Numbered from the stretch's first letter, positions 1-6,055 are shown. The stretch: DNA of 14,670 nt from Lachnospiraceae bacterium UBA3332 (GCA_002361095.1 DERU01000242.1:17126-31795), one strand, 5' to 3'. The notes: a model not told the origin generated them from the letters alone. Numbers and translations: made by a program.

Positions 1-328
1 GCGTTTCCGTAAATGGGGCGGTATCCCGACGGGCATCACGCAGAATATAAAAGATTTACTGGCAAGCAGGGAGATTGAGAATATCTTTGAAAATTCCGAC
101 TTTATCTATATGCTCAACCAGGCGGCGGGGGACCGGCAGATATTAGCAAAACAGCTTAATATCTCGCCCCACCAGCTTTCCTATGTGACCAACAGCGGGG
201 AGGGGGAGGGGCTTATTTTTTATGGCAGCACGATCATCCCTTTTAAGGATAAATTTGATAAGTCGCTGCGGCTGTATGCTTTGATGACAACCAAACCCTC
301 GGAAATGGAGGATAAGAAGAAAAAATGA
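1..328 (+). CDS. VirB4/TraE-like conjugal transfer ATPase, C-terminal end (5' truncated by window)
   Basis: The frame is open from base 2 to a TGA at 326-328, giving the last 108 residues. They read as the end of a VirB4-type ATPase of Gram-positive ICEs: an R-K-W-G-G-I-P-T-G-I-T-Q-N stretch, then ENSDFIYMLNQ and a helix leading into QLNISPHQLSYV. The final part, GLIFYGSTIIPFKD followed by LYALMTTKP, is the typical tail of this family. A short lysine-rich end follows. VirB4 proteins are cytoplasmic, membrane-associated ATPases that energise assembly and substrate movement in type IV secretion. The Walker motifs lie outside the window, so catalytic integrity cannot be judged. Family recognition is by eye. 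The following NlpC/P60, DUF4315, CD1107 and topB genes are the usual neighbours of such an ATPase in Tn1549/CTn-like elements. Confidence 0.88.
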   Translation, partial: RFRKWGGIPTGITQNIKDLLASREIENIFENSDFIYMLNQAAGDRQILAKQLNISPHQLSYVTNSGEGEGLIFYGSTIIPFKDKFDKSLRLYALMTTKPSEMEDKKKK

Positions 329-343
329 GATTTTTATAAATAA

Positions 344-538
344 GTTCCATATGAATGGCGCGACTTTGAAAAAAAGTTTTATACCGGAACGTGCAAAATT
401 GCGGGCGATAGAGCACTGTTTGGAAAGGTGTGTTTGCGGCTGCAGGAGGGGGTGGAAGATTATTGGCAGAAAATACATAGACAAGAAAGAGGCCGTAATG
501 CCCATAGAGGAAGCGCTTATGGCATTTGTGGGGATTGA
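344..538 (+). pseudogene. possible remnant reading frame upstream of the 195-aa gene
   Basis: In the same frame as the VirB4 gene, but after its TGA (326-328) and a second stop TAA (341-343), 64 codons stay open to a TGA at 536-538. The translation is protein-like (FEKKFYTGTCKIAGDRALFG, then VCLRLQEGVEDYWQKI), more so than the competing frame over 351-497. There is no in-frame ATG and no ribosome binding site before the GTG or TTG codons. It may be the remains of a gene whose start was deleted, or chance. I do not recognise the family. Confidence 0.25.
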
Positions 539-1085
539 TATTCCCAAAGAAGAGATGGAGAAAGGAATCCCGTTTGTTTCTTTTGTGGTGAAGGAGGGAG
601 GGGGTGCAGTATTTATAGAACCCCTCCCCCTTTCCATGGCAGACGGCATTTTAAAAGAGCGGACGGCGGCAGGGAGTGAGGTTTTATACCGCGTGGATTA
701 CGTGCGGGGCGGATTGGAAAAATTTGTTGCAGGAATTTTTACAACCGGGGAAAAGCAGGAAGATTTCCTTACGCTGCTAAAGCACAGTACCGGCGCTGCC
801 AATGGAAAAGCACACATTATAGAGCTTTACAGTTATCTGGAGGTCCACATCTTTTTATGCGCTGTGGAGCGGCTTGCACTCCATGAACTTTTCCTTATGG
901 AAAAGGAAGAAAAAGGAAACCCGGATTACAGGGAGGCGGACAGCTCTTATTATAAGGAAGTCCTTTTTTATGTGGAAGCCGGGCGCAGATGCCTGAACAA
1001 CAGTATTACAGGCTTTTTCCTGCCGCCGTTCCCGAAGCGCAGCGTGTTTATGGAGGAGTGGTTCCGGGGCCGTAAAGGGAACTGA
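498..1085 (+). CDS. hypothetical ICE protein, 195 aa
   Basis: I do not recognise this protein. The frame is open from an ATG at 351, but that codon has no ribosome binding site. The ATG at 498 is preceded by AAAGAGG six bases upstream, so 498 is preferred, giving MPIEEALMAFVG and 195 residues. The protein has no signal peptide or membrane segment. It looks like a soluble alpha/beta protein, with a beta-rich first third (IPFVSFVVKEGGGAVFIEPL) and helical later parts (ELYSYLEVHIFLCAVERLAL and YYKEVLFYVEAGRRCL). It ends in a basic WFRGRKGN tail. It lies between the VirB4 gene and the NlpC/P60 gene, 42 bases before the latter, so it is probably cotranscribed with the transfer operon. A role in transfer is inferred only from position. 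Confidence 0.65.
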   Translation: MPIEEALMAFVGIDIPKEEMEKGIPFVSFVVKEGGGAVFIEPLPLSMADGILKERTAAGSEVLYRVDYVRGGLEKFVAGIFTTGEKQEDFLTLLKHSTGAANGKAHIIELYSYLEVHIFLCAVERLALHELFLMEKEEKGNPDYREADSSYYKEVLFYVEAGRRCLNNSITGFFLPPFPKRSVFMEEWFRGRKGN

Positions 1086-1127
1086 TAAAGAAAACGGGCG
1101 GGATTGTATGGATGGGAGGAGGAAAAC

Positions 1128-3770
1128 ATGCGCGGACAACGATACCGGGCAAGGGACAAGAACGTACAAAAGATGGGGAGGGACGGTCTTTCACAAAAAA
1201 ATCTAAGGAGCGGGGAGGCAGTCAGGGTGAGTAAGCGGGAGACGGACCATCTGACGCTCTCAAAAACCGCCGATGATTCCATGAATCTCCAAGACAGGCG
1301 CGGCCATAGGGCAGACAGGAAAAAAGCAGAAGAAAAGCGCAGGGGCGGCTATTCCCCGGATTTCAAAAAGCCGGAGGGCGGCACAGCAGACAGGGTGCAG
1401 CCCGGCCTTTACCAGACAATTCCCGAAGAGACGGATTTTCCTTTATATAAGGAAGAAACGGGGGAGACAGAAACGGAGATGGCTCAGGGAACAGTACAAG
1501 ACCAAGTTCCCGCTTTGATGCCAGATCCGGAAACAAGGGAAGCAGACGTAAGGCAGGAGAGGGCATTTTCCCATAGGACTTCCGGCAGGAAGAAAAGATA
1601 TATCCCGGAGCCGTCTGCGGCACGTTACCGGAACCAGAGAAGAAACAGGGTGCAGGAAGTTTCCGGCAGGAGGGTAGAATTTCCAGATACAAAACCGGGA
1701 AACTTTGAGGATAAAAACCGGAGGTTTTCGGCTGATACAGGACAGGATGGTATGGCCGATGGTGCATTAGATACGGCACCGGGTATGGCATCAGATACGG
1801 CATCATATATGGCACCAGATACGGAACAGATTACGCCACCATCTATGCCGGCAGAAAAAAGAAAGATGTTTGCCCAAATGTACGGCAGGAAAGAGAGGCT
1901 TTCCGCTAAAAGGGATACCGAGGAACCTCTTTCTGGACCGAGGGATACCGGAGAACATTCTTCCGGCCAGAGGGATACCGGAGCGTATTTTATCGGCCAG
2001 AGGAATGCGGGGGAGCATCCTGTAGGAATGGACAAAAGCCTCCCCACCGGGGAAAGCAGCAGGCAGGATGCTTCCCACAACCGCAGGAAAAAACAGGTAT
2101 ATACCTATGCCCGGAAAATGAAAGAGCAGAAAAAAGCGCAGGAGCAGAAAGCGGCATCTGTCCGTCTGGAGGAGAAGCGCTATACAAAAAACCGCCTTGC
2201 GGCAGGGGAGGCGCTTCAGAAAGCCGGGGAAAATGCAGAAAAATCGGAACGCTATTGGAGGCGGCATAAGGGGGAGGAGCAGAAAGCAGGCCGCCTTTTA
2301 TTCGGAAAAGAGGACGGGGTAACGCATGGGAAAGGAAGCAAGCATGCAAAAAGGGCGCTGATTCAGACAGCGGGGCTTGCGGCATCCGCCCTTGCCAGAG
2401 ACAGGGAGGATGAGCCAGAGGAGGATATGGAGACAGGAATCCTGCGCGATGCAAAGGAAACGGGGAACCGGGCATTCCGTTATGCCCTTCGTCCGACAAG
2501 CGTCAGGATGCAGAAAAGGGAACCACAGACGGGAGGGGAAATCTTGGAAACTGACAGGAAAAAGGAGAAAAAGAAATTTTACCAGAAGAAAAGGAATAAA
2601 AAAGCCTATGCAGAGAAAATGCAAAAGGCCGTGACCGCAGGGAGGCAGGAAAAGGAGACAGGCACGTTTTTTGAGAAAGCCAGGAGTGTTATAGAGAAAG
2701 CCCTCAGGGACAGGAAGGGCATCCTGACAGCGGCGGCAGCCGTGATCCTGCTTTTCCTCTTCTTTGGGGCGTGTTTTTCAAGCTGCAGCGCCATGGTGCA
2801 GGGAACGGCGTCTACATTTATCGGGACGACTTATCCCAGCAGGGATGAAGATATCTATGCGGCGGAGGATGCTTATAAGGCACTGGAAGAGGGAATGGAA
2901 GAACGGATCGCAAACATAGAGACTACCTATCCGGGTTACGACGAGTACCGTTACCAGGTGGACGAGATCATCCATAACCCGTACCAGCTTATTTCCTTCC
3001 TTACCGTGCTGTATGAGGAATTTACTTATGAATTGGTAGAAGAGATGGCCATGCTCCCGGTATTCTTTTCGGAGCAGTATGTCCTTACGGTGGAAGAGGA
3101 TATAGAGATACGGACAAGGATGGAGCCAAAGAACGTGATCGACCCGGAGACAGGAGAAGAGACGGAAGTAGAGGTAGAAGTGGAGTATGAGTGGCACATC
3201 CTGTATGTCTGCCTTACTAACAGGGGATTTGACACGGTGGCAAGGAACCATATGACACAGGAGCAGGCCGCCCTTTACGATGCTTACAACCTGACCTACG
3301 GGAACCGGAGCTACCTGTTTGACGTGGGTTCTCTTCCCATTGACAATTCCTCCGGCTCTGGTCATGAGATTCCCGCGGAAGCCCTTTCGGATGTGCAGTT
3401 TGCCCGCATGATACAGGAGGCGGAGAAATACTTAGGATACCCGTATGTGTGGGGCGGCGATTCGCCGCAGACGGGGTTTGACTGTTCCGGCTTCGTGTGC
3501 TGGGTGGCAAACCACTGCGGGAACGGCTGGGATGTGGGCAGGCAGACGGCAGAGGGGCTCCGGGGAAAATGCACCGCCGTATCCCCTTCGGCGGCAAAGC
3601 CGGGGGACCTTATCTTTTTCCAAGGGACATACCACACATCCGGGGCAAGCCATGTGGGGATTTATGTCGGCAACGGCATGATGATAAATGCGGGCAGCCC
3701 GGTCAAATACGCCAATATCAACACCCCATACTGGAAAGGGCATTTTTTATCTTTCGGGCGGATCAACTAA
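1128..3770 (+). CDS. CD1108-family membrane-anchored NlpC/P60 peptidoglycan hydrolase
   Basis: An 880-residue protein. The ATG at 1128 follows AGGAGG by five bases; an in-frame TTG at 1104 is eight codons earlier but has no such site. Residues 1-525 are highly charged and disordered (R, K, E, Q), with tandem repeats near 215-234 and 262-301. A hydrophobic segment at about 530-550 (AAAAVILLFLFFGACF) is a signal anchor, so the remainder should lie outside the membrane. A CD1108-type middle region follows. The C-terminal NlpC/P60 domain begins at YPYVWGG and has the catalytic cysteine C786 (FDCSGFVCW), H842 (ASHVGIYVGNG) and a polar N854 (MINAG). Such enzymes cleave peptide bonds in peptidoglycan, and in conjugation they open the wall for the transfer channel, like the NlpC domain of Tn916 CwlT. 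No lysozyme domain is visible. The cytoplasmic N-terminal half of more than 500 residues is unusually long. Confidence 0.87.
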   Translation: MRGQRYRARDKNVQKMGRDGLSQKNLRSGEAVRVSKRETDHLTLSKTADDSMNLQDRRGHRADRKKAEEKRRGGYSPDFKKPEGGTADRVQPGLYQTIPEETDFPLYKEETGETETEMAQGTVQDQVPALMPDPETREADVRQERAFSHRTSGRKKRYIPEPSAARYRNQRRNRVQEVSGRRVEFPDTKPGNFEDKNRRFSADTGQDGMADGALDTAPGMASDTASYMAPDTEQITPPSMPAEKRKMFAQMYGRKERLSAKRDTEEPLSGPRDTGEHSSGQRDTGAYFIGQRNAGEHPVGMDKSLPTGESSRQDASHNRRKKQVYTYARKMKEQKKAQEQKAASVRLEEKRYTKNRLAAGEALQKAGENAEKSERYWRRHKGEEQKAGRLLFGKEDGVTHGKGSKHAKRALIQTAGLAASALARDREDEPEEDMETGILRDAKETGNRAFRYALRPTSVRMQKREPQTGGEILETDRKKEKKKFYQKKRNKKAYAEKMQKAVTAGRQEKETGTFFEKARSVIEKALRDRKGILTAAAAVILLFLFFGACFSSCSAMVQGTASTFIGTTYPSRDEDIYAAEDAYKALEEGMEERIANIETTYPGYDEYRYQVDEIIHNPYQLISFLTVLYEEFTYELVEEMAMLPVFFSEQYVLTVEEDIEIRTRMEPKNVIDPETGEETEVEVEVEYEWHILYVCLTNRGFDTVARNHMTQEQAALYDAYNLTYGNRSYLFDVGSLPIDNSSGSGHEIPAEALSDVQFARMIQEAEKYLGYPYVWGGDSPQTGFDCSGFVCWVANHCGNGWDVGRQTAEGLRGKCTAVSPSAAKPGDLIFFQGTYHTSGASHVGIYVGNGMMINAGSPVKYANINTPYWKGHFLSFGRIN
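1770..1829 (+). repeat. 24-bp in-frame tandem repeat, about 2.5 copies
   Basis: Units start at 1770, 1794 and 1818, each with GATACGG. The first two are about 24 bases and end GGCATCA or GGCACCA; the third is partial. They encode DTAPGMAS, DTASYMAP and DTEQ in the disordered N-terminal half of the NlpC/P60 protein. The period is a multiple of three, so copy changes would not break the frame. Confidence 0.7.
1911..2030 (+). repeat. 30-bp in-frame tandem repeat, four degenerate copies
   Basis: Units begin at 1911, 1941, 1971 and 2001. The first three start with AGGGATACCG and the fourth has diverged to AGGAATGCGG. They encode the ten-residue units RDTEEPLSGP, RDTGEHSSGQ, RDTGAYFIGQ and RNAGEHPVGM (residues 262-301 of the NlpC/P60 protein). 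The pattern suggests recent slippage expansion of a flexible linker. Confidence 0.85.
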
Positions 3771-3795
3771 AGGGCTTGTAAATGTAAGCCTTTTT
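3769..3795 (+). terminator. weak hairpin with short T-run after the NlpC/P60 gene
   Basis: Arms AAAGGGCTT (3769-3777) and AAGCCTTTT (3786-3794) form nine pairs, including one G-T, around an eight-base loop, with Ts from 3791 to 3795. The hairpin overlaps the TAA stop. The T-run is short and partly inside the stem, so it may act as a partial terminator or 3'-end stabiliser that tunes expression of the downstream genes rather than a full stop. Confidence 0.4.
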
Positions 3796-3809
3796 ATGAA
3801 AGGACAACC

Positions 3810-3881
3810 ATGATATCCGTAAGAACACTACTATTATATAGGAAGAAAGGCGGTTTTATCAATGGTTTTGATGGGGAATGA
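3810..3881 (+). CDS. possible 23-aa leader peptide coupled to the DUF4315 gene
   Basis: ATG 3810 is preceded by AAAGGA with ideal five-base spacing. The frame encodes 23 residues (MISVRTLLLYRKKGGFINGF, then DGE) and ends with TGA at 3879-3881, inside the AGGTGG region that precedes the DUF4315 start at 3890. Termination there would place a ribosome on the DUF4315 start, so translational coupling is plausible. It lies in a 119-base gap just after a weak hairpin. No family is recognised. Support is the ribosome binding site and the stop position only; its short length makes chance possible. Confidence 0.4.
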   Translation: MISVRTLLLYRKKGGFINGFDGE

Positions 3882-3889
3882 GGTGGAAA

Positions 3890-4300
3890 GTGAACAAAAA
3901 GTTAAACAGGGTCTTAGATGAGATCGCAAAGGTGGAAGCGAAGATTGCCGCATGGCAGGAGTATCTGGAAGAACTGAACATCAGGAAAAACCAGCTTGAG
4001 GATGCAGAGATTATAAAGAGCGTCCGTGCCATGAAATTGGGAAGCAGGGAGATGCTTACTTTTTTGGAAGATTTGCAAAGCGGCGCAGTATCCGTATGGC
4101 AGGAGCAGCACGGCATGGACACAGGGCAGACAGGGAGTGTGGCGGAAGGGATGGAGAATTACATGGCACCGAGAAATGGACTGGGGGAGACGGCGGATTA
4201 CGGGAGCCCGGAAAAGGAACCGGAAGAGACAGAAAATAACAGCGTGCCGGGGGAAGTACCGGCAGAAAAGGAGGACAGGGAAGATGAAGGAAAAGATTAG
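3890..4300 (+). CDS. DUF4315 family protein
   Basis: The GTG at 3890 gives MNKKLNRVLDEIAKVEAKIA, the expected start of this family; the ATG at 3878 would add four residues and has a poorer ribosome binding site. The GTG follows GAGGTGG closely. The 136-residue protein begins with a strongly predicted coiled coil (residues 1 to about 45: EIAKVEAKIAAWQEYLEELN). A helix with the family-like RAMKLGSREMLTFLEDLQSG comes next, then an acidic, disordered tail (EKEPEETENN, EKEDREDEGKD). It has no membrane segment. Family members sit next to CD1107-type genes in Firmicute ICEs and their exact function is unknown. The last 17 bases overlap the next gene, so the two are translationally coupled. Confidence 0.8.
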   Translation: MNKKLNRVLDEIAKVEAKIAAWQEYLEELNIRKNQLEDAEIIKSVRAMKLGSREMLTFLEDLQSGAVSVWQEQHGMDTGQTGSVAEGMENYMAPRNGLGETADYGSPEKEPEETENNSVPGEVPAEKEDREDEGKD

Positions 4301-4907
4301 GAAATCAGCAGTAATGCTTGCCATGGCGGTAATGCTTTTTTCATCCGGCAAGGTGACGGCATACGCCTATGTGGACGAAACGGCGGCGGAGCCGGCTATT
4401 ATGGAGGAAACACCGGAAGAGATAGAAAGCACGCCTTTTTCCGTTTCGGGAAACGGAGATCTTTTGGATGATATCACGGACGATGAAACAAAACAGTTCC
4501 TCACCGTCCAGACAAAGAACGGGAATACCTTTTTCATGGTCATAGACCGTTCCCGGAATGCGGAGAATGTTTACATGCTTTCTTTGGTCGATGAGAATGA
4601 TCTGGCAGAGTTTATTGAAAAAGAGCCGGAACCGGAGGAGGAAAAGCCTGCGGTGGTCATGGAGCTGCCAAAGACGGAGCCTGTAGAGGAGGAACCAACG
4701 GCAGAACCGGAAAAGACCGGCACGGGTATGGGCGCGGTCCTTACGATGCTCATCCTTGGCGCGGGCGCTGTGGGCGGTGGTTATTATTATTTTAAAATCG
4801 TAAAACCAAGACGTGAAGAGGAGGAAGCGGAGAGTGAGGATTTAGAGTTTGATGAGGACACCTACCCTGACGATGAAAGGGAAAATGAGCAGGAAGAGGA
4901 AGAATAG
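4284..4907 (+). CDS. CD1107 family (DUF4366) exported, membrane-anchored mobile element protein
   Basis: The ATG at 4284 follows AAAGGAGG by nine bases and begins a clear signal peptide: a MKEKIRK basic start, then the hydrophobic VMLAMAVMLFSSG and likely cleavage near TAYA. The open frame to its left (from 4137) is only a shadow of DUF4315. Of 207 residues, about 45-110 form the DUF4366 core (PFSVSGNGDLLDDITDD, then FLTVQTKNGNTFFMVIDR and NVYMLSLVDENDLAEF). A proline/glutamate-rich spacer follows, then a membrane segment at about 150-170 (AVLTMLILGAGAVGGGYYYF), a KPRREEEE stop-transfer region and a very acidic end. The DUF4366 core should face the cell surface. It is probably part of the transfer apparatus; its biochemical role is unknown. 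Its stop codon lies in the left target repeat of the insertion at 4908-5051. Confidence 0.87.
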   Translation: MKEKIRKSAVMLAMAVMLFSSGKVTAYAYVDETAAEPAIMEETPEEIESTPFSVSGNGDLLDDITDDETKQFLTVQTKNGNTFFMVIDRSRNAENVYMLSLVDENDLAEFIEKEPEPEEEKPAVVMELPKTEPVEEEPTAEPEKTGTGMGAVLTMLILGAGAVGGGYYYFKIVKPRREEEEAESEDLEFDEDTYPDDERENEQEEEE

Positions 4908-5051
4908 TTACTTTTCACGGGTCAGGAATGCGCATTTACTGCGCATTCCGTGAGAAAATGATTCAGGTGTGAGGGGCGATCTTTGCGGAGCAAAACTTGG
5001 AATATCGCCCCGAATGTTACTATGAGCGGCTCCTGGGTTGCGAATAGTAAC
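4908..5051. mobile_element. MITE-like, hairpin-rich 144-bp insertion flanked by a 9-bp direct repeat
   Basis: The nine bases GAAGAATAG occur immediately on both sides (4899-4907 and 5052-5060), like a target site duplication. The ends are imperfect inverted repeats: read inward from 4907 the left end is GTTACTTTTCAC, and the right end on the other strand is GTTACTATTCGC (10 of 12 match). Inside are perfect stems GGAATGCGCA/TGCGCATTCC (4925-4934 and 4940-4949, five-base loop) and GGGGCGAT/ATCGCCCC (4973-4980 and 5004-5011, with a nested TTTGC/GCAAA at 4982-4994). GTTACTAT/ATAGTAAC (5016-5023 and 5044-5051) is a third stem. No coding frame is evident, so a transposase in trans would be needed. 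Removing one repeat restores the CD1107 gene with its TAG. The parent transposon family is unknown. Confidence 0.65.
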
Positions 5052-5088
5052 GAAGAATAGGCGCTGGGAAACACCCGGATTTTAAAAC

Positions 5089-5117
5089 TTGCAGGATACG
5101 CATAAATCTGGTATGAT
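5089..5117 (+). promoter_or_regulatory. candidate sigma-A promoter (extended -10) for the DUF3800 unit
   Basis: A TTGCAG element at 5089-5094 and TATGAT at 5112-5117 are separated by exactly 17 bases. The -10 is preceded by TG at -15/-14 (TGGTATGAT), an extended -10 that can compensate for the weak -35. Transcription would begin near 5124, leaving a leader of about 183 bases before the DUF3800 start. Confidence 0.6.
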
Positions 5118-5134
5118 GTGAATAGAATAAAGGC

Positions 5135-5148
5135 TGTAATGCATTACA
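5135..5148. promoter_or_regulatory. 14-bp perfect palindrome, candidate operator
   Basis: TGTAATGCATTACA is a perfect palindrome lying about 11-25 bases downstream of the expected transcription start. Its size and position suit binding by a dimeric repressor that would block the DUF3800 promoter. No regulator gene is adjacent, so the protein is unknown; chance cannot be excluded. Confidence 0.4.
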
Positions 5149-5154
5149 AAGTTT

Positions 5155-5292
5155 TGGTCTGGGCAGAAGCTCTTTGGACCACCGCAGGCGGGAAGAATTT
5201 CCCGCCATTTCTAATTAGCATAAGGACGGCCTGTAAAGCGTGGCAGCCGTTGTCTATGCGCAGGGGCGGGAATTATCCCTGCGGGATTACAG
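5155..5292 (+). promoter_or_regulatory. highly structured 5' leader before the DUF3800 gene
   Basis: At least four successive stems can be drawn. TGGTC/GACCA (5155-5159, 5177-5181) encloses GGGC/GCTC. GGCGGGAA/TTCCCGCC (5187-5194, 5199-5206) has a GAAT loop. GCATA/TATGC (5218-5222, 5255-5259) encloses ACGG-CTG/CAG-CCGT. CGCAGGG/CCCTGCG (5259-5265, 5277-5283) is the last. A long-range CTGTAA/TTACAG pairing (5231-5236 with 5287-5292) would end four bases before the GAGGG ribosome binding site at 5296-5300, and competes with the third stem. It could be a regulatory leader or a stable small RNA. It matches no riboswitch class I know. Confidence 0.5.
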
Positions 5293-5306
5293 ACAGAGGG
5301 AATCTG

Positions 5307-5981
5307 ATGAGAAAACTGAGTGTTTTTATTGATGAGTCAGGGGATTTCGGGGAGATAAAGGAGCGCCCTGCCTATTATCTGGTTACGTTTGTTTTCCACG
5401 ACCAGAATAACAGCATAGACCAGGAAATAAAAAAATTAGAAGTGGGCGTAAGGGATGCCGGATTTCAGGTGGAGTATATACATACCGGGCCTGTGATACG
5501 CAGGGAGGAAGTTTTTTCTGTATATTCCATCGACGAAAGAAGAAAGCTGCTGTATAAGATGCTTAACTTTGTGAATGCGTGCCCGGTTTCCTATCTGACG
5601 GTTGTTATTGACAGAAAAGAGGCTGCGGATAAAGTTACCCTGTCGGGCAGACTGGCCAAGGCGATCCATACAGCAATGGGGGCATACCGGGATTATTTTG
5701 CCGGGTTTGACAGGATCATCGTATATTATGATAACGGACAGAGCGAACTCAGTGCCATTTTAAATGCCGTCTTTTCCATACAGTTTTCAAATGTCGAGTT
5801 CAGGAAGGCACAGCCGCAGAAATACAGGCTGCTGCAGGCGGCGGATTTTATCTGCACCATGGAGCTGTTAAGGATCAAAAGGGATGAAAAAAGATTAAGC
5901 CGGTCGGAAGAACAGTTTTTCTATAAGCCGCAGGAGTTAAAGAAGACTTTCTTAAAAAGTCTTGAGAAAAAGAGATTATAA
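5307..5981 (+). CDS. DUF3800 domain protein (predicted RNase H-like nuclease fold), cargo gene
   Basis: ATG 5307 has GAGGG six bases upstream, giving 224 residues. The frame is open upstream to 5118, but the preceding 63 codons cover the hairpin leader and do not look like protein. Family hallmarks are visible: FIDESGDFG at residues 7-15 (acidic D9, E10, D13), an aspartate after a beta strand at D142 (IIVYYDNGQSE), and LLQAADFIC with Q177 and D180. This spaced acidic set fits a metal-dependent RNase H-like active site. DUF3800 proteins are common on phages and mobile elements and their substrates are mostly unknown. The gene has its own promoter, leader and terminator and interrupts the usual CD1107 to topB order, so it is probably acquired cargo. 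A defence or stability role is inference only. Confidence 0.82.
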   Translation: MRKLSVFIDESGDFGEIKERPAYYLVTFVFHDQNNSIDQEIKKLEVGVRDAGFQVEYIHTGPVIRREEVFSVYSIDERRKLLYKMLNFVNACPVSYLTVVIDRKEAADKVTLSGRLAKAIHTAMGAYRDYFAGFDRIIVYYDNGQSELSAILNAVFSIQFSNVEFRKAQPQKYRLLQAADFICTMELLRIKRDEKRLSRSEEQFFYKPQELKKTFLKSLEKKRL

Positions 5982-6022
5982 TTCTGCAGAACATATGCAG
6001 GAAATTTCATGTTTACCAACGT

Positions 6023-6053
6023 AGGGGCAATCAGAAATGACTGCTCTTTTTTT
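6023..6053 (+). terminator. intrinsic terminator of the DUF3800 unit
   Basis: The arms are GGGGCAATCA (6024-6033) and TGACTGCTCT (6038-6047), closed by a GAAA tetraloop (6034-6037). They pair with one A-C mismatch and two G-T pairs, and seven Ts follow (6047-6053). It lies 42 bases after the DUF3800 stop. Full termination here would deprive topB of upstream transcription, so read-through or another promoter is needed. The right arm's CTGCT (6041-6045) can alternatively pair with AGCAG (6063-6067). Confidence 0.65.
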
Positions 6054-6055
6054 GC

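Noticed and set aside
143..649. Minus-strand open frames overlapping VirB4 and the 195-aa gene, and many others across the window
   Set aside because: They lie antisense to well-supported genes, have unnatural compositions (runs of P, S, L, F), lack good ribosome binding sites and match no recognisable family; they are codon-bias shadows.
1911..2030. CRISPR-like array
   Set aside because: The units are directly adjacent with no spacers, keep the reading frame and encode a peptide repeat; they are a coding tandem repeat.
2377..2634. Plus-strand 85-aa basic frame inside the NlpC/P60 gene
   Set aside because: Lacks any family resemblance and lies over a purine-rich coding stretch in another frame; unlike tnpV it does not look like a folded protein.
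4137..4283. N-terminal extension of the CD1107 gene to 4137
   Set aside because: It would place about 49 highly basic residues before an obvious signal peptide and overlap DUF4315 almost entirely; ATG 4284 has a good ribosome binding site.
4908..5051. Origin of transfer or single-strand origin
   Set aside because: Hairpins alone do not establish this; no relaxase gene is adjacent, and the flanking 9-bp direct repeats with inverted ends are better explained by a small transposable element.
5171..5215. T-box-like leader (GGACCACCGC followed by a GC-rich hairpin)
   Set aside because: The canonical T-box sequence and a specifier stem are missing, the hairpin lacks a proper T-run, and the downstream gene is not an amino acid or tRNA synthetase gene.
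5118..5306. N-terminal extension of the DUF3800 gene to GTG 5118
   Set aside because: The extension translates the structured leader, begins inside the promoter region before the expected transcript start, and the DUF3800 domain begins right at the ATG 5307.
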